NCBI RefSeq assembly: GCF_024661895.1
Contig: NZ_CP102453.1
Coordinates: 1,426,001-1,490,000 of the forward strand
DNA length: 64,000 bases
Direction of reading: 5' to 3'
Origin: Fundicoccus culcitae
Lineage (GTDB): Bacteria > Bacillota > Bacilli > Lactobacillales > Aerococcaceae
The notes below the pieces were generated by a model. That model was not told the DNA's origin, ran no database searches, and saw nothing but the letters and a program-made list of their open reading frames with translations. Position numbers and translations under genes: made by a program. This document shows, in pieces, positions 22,217 through 31,476 of this stretch (its first letter is position 1; every line of letters starts with the position of its first letter).

Positions 22217-24124
22217 TTATTCGGATTCTTCTTCTGACGCTTCTTCGGAATCCGCATCGGCATCTTCCGCTGATTCTGCATCTTCCGCAGATTCTTCTTC
22301 ACTTTCTTCGGTAGCTTCCTCAGTTGGTGTACCAATCAAGTCGCTTACAAGCGGCGCTTTCAGGTATTCTTCAAGCGTTTCGCGTCCACCGTTGTTCATG
22401 TATTGTTCCACGTAGCTATCCCAATCTGCTTCGATATCGATAACGCCGGTAATACCGTTCATACGGAATTCTTGTGTTAAGGTATCCATTTGTGAACCGT
22501 AACGAGTCGTTACTTCAGCTAAGTTGGTTTCGTTGAATAGATCCCAACGTACTGGACGGATAGCATATTGTTCAACCACGTCTGGTCTAGCAAAGAATTT
22601 GTCCATTAACTCTAATGTTTTCACGTGTGTTAACCAAATTAAATGTTCTTTGTAGTACGTTCTATGTGAATAATCCCAGAAGCCCATTTCGCCTTCTTCA
22701 GCATCGTATTCAGGACGTACGATTAAGGTAGAGTTTCCTTCTTCGCCCATCCAGTCAGAGTGCTCACCAGGGATACCGTATTTCGTCCAAACGCCTTCTT
22801 CTCCATAGTGCATGAAGTCAAACATTTGTAAGAAACGAGCTAATTCTTCATCCGTAACAGAAGCATTTACATACATATTGTCACCTAATAAAGTCACTGG
22901 CATATATGAAGCTTGACCCGCATCGCCATTAGGTCCAATTTCATGGTTGGTCACTAATAATTTAGCATCAGGGTTAGCGGCTAAAATGTTTTGAGGAGCA
23001 CGTCCGTCAGTCCAAGCTTCTTGCGCTAAGTAAGTTCTTTGAGCGATATAGTAACCAATTGAACCTGCTGAGTATTTTTCCCAACCTGTTCTTTCATCTA
23101 AGGTGGTCCACTCAGGGTCAATTAAACCTTTGTCATACCAATCAGCAAAGGTTAATAACGCTTCTTTGTAAGCATTGGATACTAAAGGTAACGTTAATTC
23201 GCCATCTTCTTCTAAGTTATAACCTGGTGCAAGACCGAAAGCACCAAATAATGTTTGACCCCAGTTTAAGTTATTGTTCGCTGGTAACAAACCGTAAGTG
23301 TCATCTTGACCATTGCCATCTGGATCGTCAAAAGTGAAAGCTGTTAAAATTTCTTCTAATTCGTCTATCGTATAAGAATGTTCGGTCATGTAAATACGTT
23401 CATAACCATCAGAATCCCCAATTGGCTCAGCATCTTCTGGAATTTCAATCCCCAAGTTTTCCATCCAGTCCATCCGTAACGTTGGCGCCCAAATGATTCC
23501 TTCCGTATGGCCTTGATAACCAATTAATGACAAGTAAGCATTTGGATCATCCGGATCCGTGTTCATACGCCAACCTAAACCATCATCCACTTCGTCTAAC
23601 ATGGCTGCATAATTTGGTGCATATAATTCTATCATATCACGCGGAATAGAACGGGTTAACCCATCTTGGAAAAATTCCAATGGCGTCATACCACCTGATG
23701 TAAAGGCAAACGTATCTGGCAATTCATTTGAAGCGACTAAAATTGACGTTTCTTGCGAGTTCCATGTATCCGTGAACACATTTGAAATATCAATATTGAA
23801 CATTTCTTCTAAACGTAATTCCACCCAGCTATCATCCACCGCATTCCCTTTGGTAACCACCCCTGATAATTGCATCGCAACAGGTTCAGAGAAGTCACCC
23901 GGCGCCGGTAAACCATCGATTAAAGCCGCTGTGTCATCGCCTTCTGATGTTTCTTCTGAGTCAGCCGCCTCTTCCGTTTCCGCAACGGATTCTTCCACAA
24001 CTTCCGTCGTTTCGGCTACTTCTTCAGATGAAGCCGCATCATTTGAGCCACTGTCGCCGCATGCTGCTAAAACAAGCATGGATGCAAACAATAAACTAGA
24101 TTTAACAAAAAATCCTTTTTTCAT
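22217..24124 (-). CDS. ABC transporter solute-binding lipoprotein (LplA-like)
   Basis: Extracellular carbohydrate-binding lipoprotein of about 635 aa for the two permeases upstream. A signal peptide with lipobox VLAAC (Cys near residue 22) is followed by an acidic Ser/Glu tether. The fold is that of family 1 binding proteins of the LplA/YtcQ group, which serve oligosaccharides. The start is the ATG at 24124 with AAGGAG before it. Unusually, the last 35-40 residues are almost only Glu, Asp, Ser and Ala (TEEATEESEEESAEDAESAE), an acidic tail not typical of the family. The sugar bound cannot be told; nearby glycosidases suggest host glycan fragments. Confidence 0.88.
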   Translation of the reverse strand: MKKGFFVKSSLLFASMLVLAACGDSGSNDAASSEEVAETTEVVEESVAETEEAADSEETSEGDDTAALIDGLPAPGDFSEPVAMQLSGVVTKGNAVDDSWVELRLEEMFNIDISNVFTDTWNSQETSILVASNELPDTFAFTSGGMTPLEFFQDGLTRSIPRDMIELYAPNYAAMLDEVDDGLGWRMNTDPDDPNAYLSLIGYQGHTEGIIWAPTLRMDWMENLGIEIPEDAEPIGDSDGYERIYMTEHSYTIDELEEILTAFTFDDPDGNGQDDTYGLLPANNNLNWGQTLFGAFGLAPGYNLEEDGELTLPLVSNAYKEALLTFADWYDKGLIDPEWTTLDERTGWEKYSAGSIGYYIAQRTYLAQEAWTDGRAPQNILAANPDAKLLVTNHEIGPNGDAGQASYMPVTLLGDNMYVNASVTDEELARFLQMFDFMHYGEEGVWTKYGIPGEHSDWMGEEGNSTLIVRPEYDAEEGEMGFWDYSHRTYYKEHLIWLTHVKTLELMDKFFARPDVVEQYAIRPVRWDLFNETNLAEVTTRYGSQMDTLTQEFRMNGITGVIDIEADWDSYVEQYMNNGGRETLEEYLKAPLVSDLIGTPTEEATEESEEESAEDAESAEDADADSEEASEEESE

Positions 24125-24190
24125 TTTCTCTCTCCTTTTCAAACCTAAGCAACATTGCAACCACTACTTCTTTTAATAAATATCACTGCC

Positions 24191-24820
24191 TTATTTACTT
24201 GTTTTTTCTAAACGTACCGTTAAGCGGTTTATCGCGTCAAGTCCAACATAGGTTAACCCAAAGGCCAACATGGCAATGGCTATAAAGGGGACTAAGATAA
24301 ACCAACGGACGACAACATAAGCAAACAAGAGTAACATTAGCCCCATAATGACGGTATGCACAGGACACGCAAGCATGATAATCACCGCATGCTTAATCGT
24401 TTGAAACAGACTAAGGTCCAAATGCACCATGATCGTTGGGATATACAAACAAAGTAAAGCAAATAAGATAATAAAACCATAGCCAGCAAAAACAAATAAG
24501 GTAGCTACCCCCGTCGTAATTTGGGTGGTTAAGCGAAAGTAAATCACTAACAAGGCCGCAAAGACCAATGAGCCGTAACCCACTAGATTCGCCCTTTTAA
24601 ATTCTTGTTGGTAGACTTCCCAAAATTTTTCCTTGCGGGCATTAATGTCTTCATTGCGGATCATATCACGACTCGTTCCAAAGATAGCAATTAAGCTTGG
24701 GAAGATACCTCCCACGATCAAACCACGGAGGACGCCCATCCAGAAGAACAGTTGCAACTTAACCATTTCAGCTAACCAGGTCATCACACGCATTAACAAA
24801 CTATCTGCACTGAAATTCAT
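24191..24820 (-). CDS. YesL-like membrane protein (DUF624)
   Basis: About 209 aa with four to five hydrophobic segments (FFWMGVLRGLIVGGIFPSL near the N-terminus, then segments near 70, 100, 145 and 170). It matches the YesL/DUF624 family, often encoded with YesMN and LplBC-type importers; its role is unknown. I prefer the ATG at 24820, because AAAGGA lies about 9 nt before it. It sits between the second permease and the binding protein in one operon. Confidence 0.8.
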   Translation of the reverse strand: MNFSADSLLMRVMTWLAEMVKLQLFFWMGVLRGLIVGGIFPSLIAIFGTSRDMIRNEDINARKEKFWEVYQQEFKRANLVGYGSLVFAALLVIYFRLTTQITTGVATLFVFAGYGFIILFALLCLYIPTIMVHLDLSLFQTIKHAVIIMLACPVHTVIMGLMLLLFAYVVVRWFILVPFIAIAMLAFGLTYVGLDAINRLTVRLEKTSK

Positions 24821-24876
24821 CGTCATATTCCTTTCTATTTCTTTCATAAAGCAACAGTGTCGCAGCGATATTTAGT

Positions 24877-25752
24877 TTAGCCTTTAACCGCTCCGAGTTG
24901 AAGCCCTTCAATAAAGTAGCGTTGGGCAAACGGGTAAACGGCAATGATTGGCCCGATGGAAACCACAACGGTCGCTGCCCGCACGTTGGCGAGTAGTAGC
25001 TGCGCGGCGTCTGCCCCAGTTCCGGACACTTGATAGTCCATCCGCGACGGATCGACGTCGACCAACATGTCACGCACCAGTGTTTGTAAAACATCCAACG
25101 AACTATTACGGATATAAATGGTGGCATTGAACCATTCGTTCCAGTGGTAAATAGCCGCCCACAAGGCGATGGTTACTAAAATCGGCACACTCAGTGGCAG
25201 CACGATACGAACCAAAATGGTGAATGGGCTAGCCCCGTCCATAATCGCCGACTCTTCAATTTCTGAGCTGATACTTTTGAAGAAGTTTCTTAGGATAATA
25301 ATATACGACGTGTTTAAGGCTACGGGAATAATAAGCGCGGCACGTGTATCTAACATGCCTAAGTCCCTTACTAATAAATACCGCGGAATCATCCCGCCGT
25401 TAACATACATGGCAATAATGAATAAAGCAACGAAAAAGTTTCTAAACGGCAAATCGTCACGTGATAATGGATAAGCGGCTAAAATTGTTACCGTCACAAT
25501 GGTAATCGTACCTAGGATGGTACGAATAATGGTGTTGGTGTAGGCACGACCAACATTTCCATAATTAAAGATGTATGAATAAGCTTCTGTCGACCATTTT
25601 TCAGGCCAAAGTGAAATGCCTAATCCTCCGGTATTGGATGAATCTGAGAAGGAAAGGACAATTTGGTTCCACACTGGGTATAAAATTGAGATACACAGCA
25701 GGACTAAAAAAGTGATATTTAGTATATCGAATAAAGTGATTTTCTTTTTCAT
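24877..25752 (-). CDS. Carbohydrate ABC permease, LplC/YtcP type
   Basis: 291-aa inner-membrane permease of the MalG class with six predicted helices. The EAA loop is visible (EIEESAIMDGASPFTILVRI), the contact site for an ATPase. No ATPase gene lies in the operon; such importers usually share an MsmX-type ATPase encoded elsewhere. Its start lies 14 nt after the stop of the partner permease. The stop codon overlaps a full match of the dispersed 16-bp motif (24862-24877). Confidence 0.93.
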   Translation of the reverse strand: MKKKITLFDILNITFLVLLCISILYPVWNQIVLSFSDSSNTGGLGISLWPEKWSTEAYSYIFNYGNVGRAYTNTIIRTILGTITIVTVTILAAYPLSRDDLPFRNFFVALFIIAMYVNGGMIPRYLLVRDLGMLDTRAALIIPVALNTSYIIILRNFFKSISSEIEESAIMDGASPFTILVRIVLPLSVPILVTIALWAAIYHWNEWFNATIYIRNSSLDVLQTLVRDMLVDVDPSRMDYQVSGTGADAAQLLLANVRAATVVVSIGPIIAVYPFAQRYFIEGLQLGAVKG

Positions 25753-25766
25753 GTCGCGTTTCCTTT

Positions 25767-26729
25767 CTATAAGATTCGTTGGCCAGTGGTGCGTCTAACG
25801 ATATAGTTAGAGGTACCAACCATAAAGAGTCCCACCAAGTTTTGGAACAAACCAACAGCGGTTGAGTAGTCAAAGTTAAAGTCAATCAAACCTATCCGGT
25901 AGACGTAAGTATCAATGATGTCGGCTACTTCGTAAACCGATGGGTTGTACATATTTAAGATTTGGTCGAAACCAGCACTCAAGATACCACCGACACGCAA
26001 GATTAACATAACCAATATAATTGGCATAATGGATGGAATCGTAATGTAGCGCATTTTTTCAAAACGTGTGGCACCGTCCAGTTCAGCGGCTTCGTATAAA
26101 GCCGGGTCAACCCCCGTAATCGCCGCTAAATAAATAATGGAGCCATAGCCAATCCCTTGCCAGATATCTGTCACCACAATAATCGGTACGAACCATTGTC
26201 GACTGGCTAAGAAGTGAATCGGTTGTCCACCAAACAAAGTGACAATATAGTTAACAATTCCCCGTTGAGGTGAAAAAATCTCAATCATCATGGCGGCAAT
26301 AATTACCCACGATAGGAAATAAGGTAAGTAAGAAATCGTTTGGGTTATCTTTTTAAAACGAACAAAACGGAGTTCATTCAACATAAGGGCTAAAATAATC
26401 GGTGCCGGAAATCCAAAGATAATTTTCAAGAAAGAAATCCAAATGGTGTTTCTTAAAGCTCTTGTAAAAGTAAAGTCTGAAAACATCCGTTTGAAATGAT
26501 CAAAATTATTCCACGGACTGCCAAGAATTCCTTTTCCTGGTGAGTAATCTTTAAAAGCGATTAAAACCCCATACATAGGTCCATAACTAAAAACGAGTAA
26601 TAGCGCGAGTGGGATAATCATCATAATGAGAAACGGGATATTTTTTTTGAAATTTCTGCGTTTCAAATTTTGCTTGCGCTGTTTATCGGTTAGTCCACCC
26701 GGTGATGGACTGGTAACATTCACTTGCAT
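25767..26729 (-). CDS. Carbohydrate ABC permease, LplB/YteP type
   Basis: 320-aa permease of the MalF class, first gene of the importer operon. A basic cytoplasmic N-terminus (KQRKQNLKRRNFKKN) precedes six predicted helices. The EAA loop reads YEAAELDGATRFEKMRYI. The ATG at 26729 has GGAGGC 5 nt upstream. It pairs with the next permease to form the membrane channel. Confidence 0.93.
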   Translation of the reverse strand: MQVNVTSPSPGGLTDKQRKQNLKRRNFKKNIPFLIMMIIPLALLLVFSYGPMYGVLIAFKDYSPGKGILGSPWNNFDHFKRMFSDFTFTRALRNTIWISFLKIIFGFPAPIILALMLNELRFVRFKKITQTISYLPYFLSWVIIAAMMIEIFSPQRGIVNYIVTLFGGQPIHFLASRQWFVPIIVVTDIWQGIGYGSIIYLAAITGVDPALYEAAELDGATRFEKMRYITIPSIMPIILVMLILRVGGILSAGFDQILNMYNPSVYEVADIIDTYVYRIGLIDFNFDYSTAVGLFQNLVGLFMVGTSNYIVRRTTGQRIL

Positions 26730-26756
26730 ATTGTGCCTCCTTTTGATGTAATCAAT

Positions 26757-26770
26757 TCAAAACGGTTACT
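26757..26770 (-). promoter_or_regulatory. Possible CcpA (cre) site before the importer operon
   Basis: AGTAACCGTTTTGA on the minus strand fits the cre consensus TGWAANCGNTNWCA at 12 of 14 positions. It lies about 30 nt upstream of the first permease start, a place where CcpA would repress. This is a motif match only. Confidence 0.35.
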
Positions 26771-27239
26771 GCGGTTCTTTTCAATCATTCGCAACCCCTT
26801 TCATTTTGATTATAAACACGTCTCAATCAACTGCTATTAATTTAACATATTGCCGCTAGGCTAAATTGAACTTTTTTTGAGAATTTTTGCATTATTTTAA
26901 TGATAAGGAAAATTAATGGGCGGGATGGGTTGATTGAGAGGGTGTGGTGGGTGTGGTGGTTGAGATGGGTGGTAAACACACGTGAAATATCATGAAAGTG
27001 ACTAGCAACTTCTATTGCCTATATCATACCTTATTTTGGTTGCGCTTTCAATTATGAGCTAAAAATTTTTATTGTGCATAGGAAAGCCCAGCTTTCACTG
27101 GAACCACGTGAATATCTCCCTTTTTAATGATTAAAAAACTTAATACCAAATAAATATCGGAATTTCTTACTTAGTGGATAAGCGAATGAAAGTACTAAAG
27201 GGAGGGGGAATTGTGGTTTAATATTCTGAGGTGAAAGCT

Positions 27240-27840
27240 AAGTGACACTAAGCCGGGTAAATGGGCGGCCATCCGCCTCTCATGTTGCTCTCTGGCGGTT
27301 GGGACTTGCCATCCGCCTCTCACGTTCCTCTCTGGCGGTTGGGAGCTGCCATCCGCCTCTCACGTTCCTCTCTGGCGGTTGGGACTTGCCATCCGCCTCT
27401 CACGTTCCTCTCTGGCGGTTGGGATTTGCCATCCGGTAAGTGGGAAGTGAAGGACCGTCTTTTCTCACTTACGCTGCACCAGCGCACACATATTGGAGCA
27501 TTTGTTGTGTGCGTGATGGGGGGCGCACACATATCCGGGCAGTTGTTGTGTGCGTGAACCTAAGAGAAAAATGTGTGACCATTAAATAAACTACAAATTA
27601 GGCTATTCGGTCATGAAATTAGGCATTTGGTGACCGATTAGCTTTATTGTCATGAGGGAATTGTCTGAGTGACAATGAGAGGCTTTATTGTCATGAGAAA
27701 AATTCTGAGTGACAATGGGAGCCTTTATTGTCACGAGGGAAAATCTGAGTGACAATGAGAGGCTTTATTGTCATGAGAAAATATCTGAGTGACAATGAGA
27801 GGCTTTATTGTCACGAGGAAAATTTTGAGTGACAATAGGC
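27240..27840. repeat. Mixed hairpin array (families B, A, E, F)
   Basis: Family B units start at 27271, 27311, 27351 and 27391 (40 bp). A fifth is cut after ATCCG at 27435, exactly where an IS66-like end (GTAAGTGGGAAGTGAAGGAC) begins. Two family A variants and one family E unit follow. Then come five family F units (TTGTCA/TGACAA arms) at 27646, 27687, 27727, 27767 and 27807. The stretch 26771-27240 upstream holds no gene I can see. Confidence 0.85.
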
Positions 27841-27943
27841 AGGCTAAAACGCAGCCCCCTCCATCTGAAGCACAAATTTGTGATTAAATTACCCACCTAA
27901 ACCGCATTGCGTCGCACCACCCCACTAAACCGCACCACCCTAC

Positions 27944-27969
27944 AAAAAAACCCTCGTCACCGAGGGGTT
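27944..27969 (-). terminator. Terminator after the CapA-like gene
   Basis: CCCTCG/CGAGGG stem with a TCAC loop, then seven T on the minus strand, 11 nt beyond the stop codon. Confidence 0.85.
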
Positions 27970-27979
27970 CCACAGATAT

Positions 27980-29242
27980 TTATTCAGATTGTTCGGTCCA
28001 GGCGGTTTCCAAATGCCCGACGAATTCGAAGTTGTCGGTCAGGCCAGCCATGTGGTCGGCCAAATAGTCCCAGCGCCACGCGCCCTCGGGCACAGCAAAG
28101 GCTTCGTAGTCGGCTAGCGGCACGGTTTCGTACATTTTTTCAGCTTCGATGCCCAGCACGAAGGTCGGCATGAACTTGGGGTCGGTCACAAAAACTTCGC
28201 CGTCGTCGCCCCGTTTGAAGGTGACTTCGGTGATGCCACCCTGTTTGTTTTCCAACTCGCGTTGGCCGGTCAAAAAGCTAGCTTGCGAGTAGATGGCGAA
28301 TGTTTCGTCCTCGTTGAACCAGGCCATCGGCTGCAAGACGTGTGGGTGCCCGCCTAAAATTAGTTTAACGCCGGCGTCGCTCAACGCTTGGAAGTAGTAT
28401 TCCTGCTGTTCGTCCGGCCATTCGCCGTATTCCGGCCCCATGTGCAGCGTCACGACCACCGCATCCACCTGTGGCTTCAACCATTCCACCTCACTCAAGA
28501 TAACTTCTAAGTCCAACAAACTAACTAAATATCCCTGCCCCTCGGGAACGGGGATGCCATTCGTGCCGTAGGTGTAAGACAGAAAGCCCAGTTTGATGCC
28601 GTTTTTGTCGATAATTCGCGGGGTTTGAAAATCGTCCATGTCTTTGTAGCTGCCGGAATACATAATTCCAACCGTGTCTAGATTGTTGATCGAACTAATA
28701 GCCCCTTCAGCAAACCAATCCAAGGTGTGGTTGGTCGTATTACTAACCAAGTCCACGCCGATGGCTTTCATGGCTTCCAAAACCGATCCAGGCGCATTAA
28801 ATTGTGGATAACCTGAAATAGGTAAATCGGGATAAGCAGCAATAATTTCCATGTTTGCCACAGTCACGTCGGCATAACTCGTATAAGGTGCCATGCGTGC
28901 AACCATCGGTAGGAAATCGTAGTCTTGCGAACCTTCTATTATATTAGGCACTTCTTCGGCGCCAATGACGGTGCCATTATTCCATATGCCTTCGGCTTCC
29001 AATTGTTCAACTGCGCCTTGGTACAACCAAGACGACCGATCGGCCATCCAACTGACTCTGTCGTGAATCAGAAAGTCCCCAAAGGAACGCAAACGAATTT
29101 CACCCTCTTTGCCTTGCCAAGGTTCAACGACTTCTTTAGTAGGTAAATGTTGGAGTGACGCGGGTACTTCTTCAGCAGCAATGGTTGTGGTCGTTAGGTT
29201 GAAAAGTAGTGCAAAACTTAATAAAATATTTTTTATTTTCAT
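27980..29242 (-). CDS. CapA-family (PgsA-like) metallophosphatase, secreted
   Basis: 420-aa protein of the CapA/PgsA family. An N-terminal signal peptide (about 1-22, ending in a TIAAEE-like site) is followed by the calcineurin-like fold: SFGDFLIHD, VANMEI, NTTNHTLDW, VVTLHMGPEY and ILGGHPHVLQPM give the metal ligands. CapA in bacilli takes part in polyglutamate export, but single-copy CapA-like proteins without capB/capC, as here, have unassigned roles at the cell surface. It lies 18 nt downstream of the AAA ATPase gene, so they may be co-transcribed. Confidence 0.87.
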   Translation of the reverse strand: MKIKNILLSFALLFNLTTTTIAAEEVPASLQHLPTKEVVEPWQGKEGEIRLRSFGDFLIHDRVSWMADRSSWLYQGAVEQLEAEGIWNNGTVIGAEEVPNIIEGSQDYDFLPMVARMAPYTSYADVTVANMEIIAAYPDLPISGYPQFNAPGSVLEAMKAIGVDLVSNTTNHTLDWFAEGAISSINNLDTVGIMYSGSYKDMDDFQTPRIIDKNGIKLGFLSYTYGTNGIPVPEGQGYLVSLLDLEVILSEVEWLKPQVDAVVVTLHMGPEYGEWPDEQQEYYFQALSDAGVKLILGGHPHVLQPMAWFNEDETFAIYSQASFLTGQRELENKQGGITEVTFKRGDDGEVFVTDPKFMPTFVLGIEAEKMYETVPLADYEAFAVPEGAWRWDYLADHMAGLTDNFEFVGHLETAWTEQSE

Positions 29243-29260
29243 GTGTCGTCTCCGTGATAT

Positions 29261-30061
29261 TTATTTGAACATGTGGTACATAAAACGTTGGGGGTCTTGC
29301 ATAAAATTTTGCATAAATTGAACATGCTCTATGTCGTGATATTTAGTTGGGGTAATGCCCTGAACGGAAATTTCGTAAAGGTCGGCTTCAGGATAGGCCA
29401 TCAGAATCGGTGAGTGGGTGCTGATGATGAACTGGCTACCCTGCTTGGCGTAGTCGTCAATCAGGTAGAGCAGCGACAGCTGGTTTTGCGGACTCAGCGG
29501 CGTTTCGGGCTCATCAAGAATGTACAAGGCGTTAGGACGCAGGCGCGCTTGGAATAGGGACATAAATGATTGGCCGTGGGATAAGTCGGATAAATCGGTT
29601 GGGTAGAGTTGTTTCATTTCGTAAAGGGCATTGGCATAAGGCATGCGTTCCAGCGAATGGCCTTGCGGATCGCGACGGTCAATTTCTGCCAGCGCATCGA
29701 TGGCCTCCTGCTGACGTTCTTTGGTCTCACGAACAAAAGTGATAAAGTCATCGGCGCGAAAAAAGAAGCCGGAGTTGCGTTTGTTGGTCCAAATGAGTTT
29801 AAAACTTTGCGCGAAGGCGTCAATCCATTTATATTCTGTCAGTTGGTCAAAACCGCGATTACTAAGGGTGATGGCCTGCGCTTCATAAGCAATCGTCTCC
29901 AAAAGCGTTGACTTCCCAGCTCCATTTTCCCCAATAAATATCGTTACTGGTCGTTTGAATTCAAGGTTTTCGAGTTGGTTAAGCCAAGCTAAGTTGAAAG
30001 GAAACTGTGACTGGGTGCTGGCGTCGGTTGGTGGTTGGTAACTGATGCGTTTGAGTAACAT
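29261..30061 (-). CDS. AAA-family ATPase, ABC-like, single domain
   Basis: About 266-aa soluble ATPase of the predicted-ATP-binding (AAA_15/AAA_21-like) type. Walker A is GENGAGKSTLLE, the signature region LSHGQSFMSLFQ, Walker B LYILDEPETPLSP, and the switch His lies in STHSPIL. Small proteins of this class occur alone in many Firmicutes and have no firm function; some act in DNA repair or defence with a nuclease partner, but none is adjacent here. I chose the ATG at 30061, which follows AAAGGAG at a rather long 17 nt. The stop overlaps the 16-bp motif. Confidence 0.75.
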   Translation of the reverse strand: MLLKRISYQPPTDASTQSQFPFNLAWLNQLENLEFKRPVTIFIGENGAGKSTLLETIAYEAQAITLSNRGFDQLTEYKWIDAFAQSFKLIWTNKRNSGFFFRADDFITFVRETKERQQEAIDALAEIDRRDPQGHSLERMPYANALYEMKQLYPTDLSDLSHGQSFMSLFQARLRPNALYILDEPETPLSPQNQLSLLYLIDDYAKQGSQFIISTHSPILMAYPEADLYEISVQGITPTKYHDIEHVQFMQNFMQDPQRFMYHMFK

Positions 30062-30218
30062 GTTGGGTGTCAGGCAGCTCCTTTCTTTTGTAGTGGGATA
30101 TTTATTTGAATTATACCGCATATGGGAGGGATTTGCTTGGAAAAAATATATTTTGTTGATAAAATAATATTGACATCAATTTTATGTTTTTTCATGAGGT
30201 AATAGGAGGTGTGAAGGT

Positions 30219-30395
30219 ATGTTCAGAAAATTCAAGCCACGTTTTTATATGGGTCTCATGATAGCCATCATGTTAACGTTCATCCCAGAATACTTTCCGG
30301 AATTTAAGTGGTTAAATCAAAGCTTATTAGGATACTTAATTTTTTTATTCGGTATGTATTTGTCTATATCTGGTAATGATAAAACCAAACAGTAG
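30219..30395 (+). CDS. Small membrane protein, 58 aa
   Basis: A short open frame starting ATG with AGGAGG 9 nt upstream. The product begins MFRKFKPRFYMGLMIAIMLT and has two hydrophobic stretches (about 9-24 and 36-52) with a charged end. It lies directly before a second small membrane protein gene with only 11 nt between. No family recognised. Confidence 0.6.
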   Translation: MFRKFKPRFYMGLMIAIMLTFIPEYFPEFKWLNQSLLGYLIFLFGMYLSISGNDKTKQ

Positions 30396-30406
30396 GGGTG
30401 GATAAT

Positions 30407-30595
30407 ATGAAAAAGTTTATGAAGAGTATGGTGATTAGTATAGTTGCTGCCATTGGTTTCTATGGATTAGGCAAGCTTTTTGGCTATGACGTTAATTGGG
30501 CGACTTTTGTAGCATTTTTCATAGGAATGCCTTTATCGATTTGGTATTTTGATTCCAAAAACAATAAGACATATGATGAGAGTGACGATAGTTAA
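30407..30595 (+). CDS. Small membrane protein, 62 aa
   Basis: Starts MKKFMKSMVISIVAAIGFYG; two predicted helices (about 6-24 and 31-48) and an acidic tail (YDESDDS). The ATG at 30407 has AGGGGTGG about 6 nt upstream and fits better than the GTG at 30398. It forms a small operon with the preceding 58-aa gene; a hairpin at 30604-30623 follows. Function unknown. Confidence 0.62.
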   Translation: MKKFMKSMVISIVAAIGFYGLGKLFGYDVNWATFVAFFIGMPLSIWYFDSKNNKTYDESDDS

Positions 30596-30599
30596 CAGT

Positions 30600-30635
30600 A
30601 AAAAAGACACAAATAAATGTGTCTTGAGCTTTTTC
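30600..30635 (+). terminator. Terminator of the small membrane-protein operon
   Basis: GACAC/GTGTC stem around an 8-nt loop, with an interrupted T-rich tail. Confidence 0.5.
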
Positions 30636-30724
30636 TATTTACTGTGGAGCGTAAAATTCATGTTTTATTTTACTGCCAAGTGAAATCATTGATATTTACT
30701 TTTATAATTGTTGAATACAATTTA

Positions 30725-30806
30725 TGCGGTCGATGGGACTTGAACCCACACGAACATTGTTCACTACCCCCTCAAGATAGCGCGTCTGCCATTCCGCCAC
30801 GACCGC
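30725..30806 (-). tRNA. tRNA-Leu (GAG anticodon)
   Basis: On the minus strand the acceptor stem GCGGTCG pairs with CGACCGC. The D-arm reads TGGCGGAATGGCAGACGCG and the anticodon loop TTGAGGG. A long variable arm (GAACAATGTTC) marks a class II tRNA, and the T-arm contains GGTTCAAGTCC. CCA is not encoded. The GAG anticodon reads CUC and CUU. Confidence 0.92.
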
Positions 30807-30892
30807 AAATTAAATAAGCACAACCATAATTGTACTTTATTTGGAGGGGGGTTGTCAATGAGGTTAGGTAGTTATTATTAGAGGTACGCATT

Positions 30893-31345
30893 TTCTGACC
30901 GCGAGACAAATTTTTCTGGAGTTGTCGCGCGCTGTCTGACCGCTAGACAAATTTATCTGAAGTTGTCGCGCGCTGTCTGACCGCGAGACAAATTTGTCTG
31001 GAGTTGTCGCGCGCTATCTGACCGCAAGACAAATTTATCAGGAGTTGTCGCGCGCTAGCACGTCTTCCCTACAAGTCGTAAGTAGGAAGAGAATAAACTG
31101 GTTGCTTGCGATAAATCAAAGTGTTTATAGGTTGGTTCTCTTTGATAAATCATCTCAATATGATATTTTTGCAGAAATCTCTAGATTAAATGATCAATCA
31201 AGACACTGCCTACTGAGCAAAAGACAGAATACACCTAATCTGTCATCTGCTAATTGAGCAAAAGACAGAATACACCTAATCTGTCATCTGCGCACTGAGC
31301 AAAAGACAGAATACACCTAATCTGTCATCTGCGCACAGAGCAATG
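30893..31345. repeat. Hairpin arrays, families I and C, with IS66-like end
   Basis: Family I units (CGCGAGACAA...TTGTCGCG arms) recur with reference points at 30936, 30977 and 31018, 41 bp apart, with a further unit at the left edge. From 31078, GTAAGTAGGAAG begins an inverted, diverged relative of the element at 20668-20888. Family C units (GAGCAAAAGACAGA with TCTGTCATCTGC) start at 31215, 31256, 31297 and, partly, 31338. No gene is seen in 30807-31476. Confidence 0.8.
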
Positions 31346-31476
31346 ACCAGACTATACATTTGATGGCACGCGCTAGCAATGACCAATTACCAATCAACCT
31401 ATCCCCACTCACCAAACTTCCTCCTAAATATCTTCTCAACCATCACAACCGACCGCATCCCAAACCGACCATCCCT

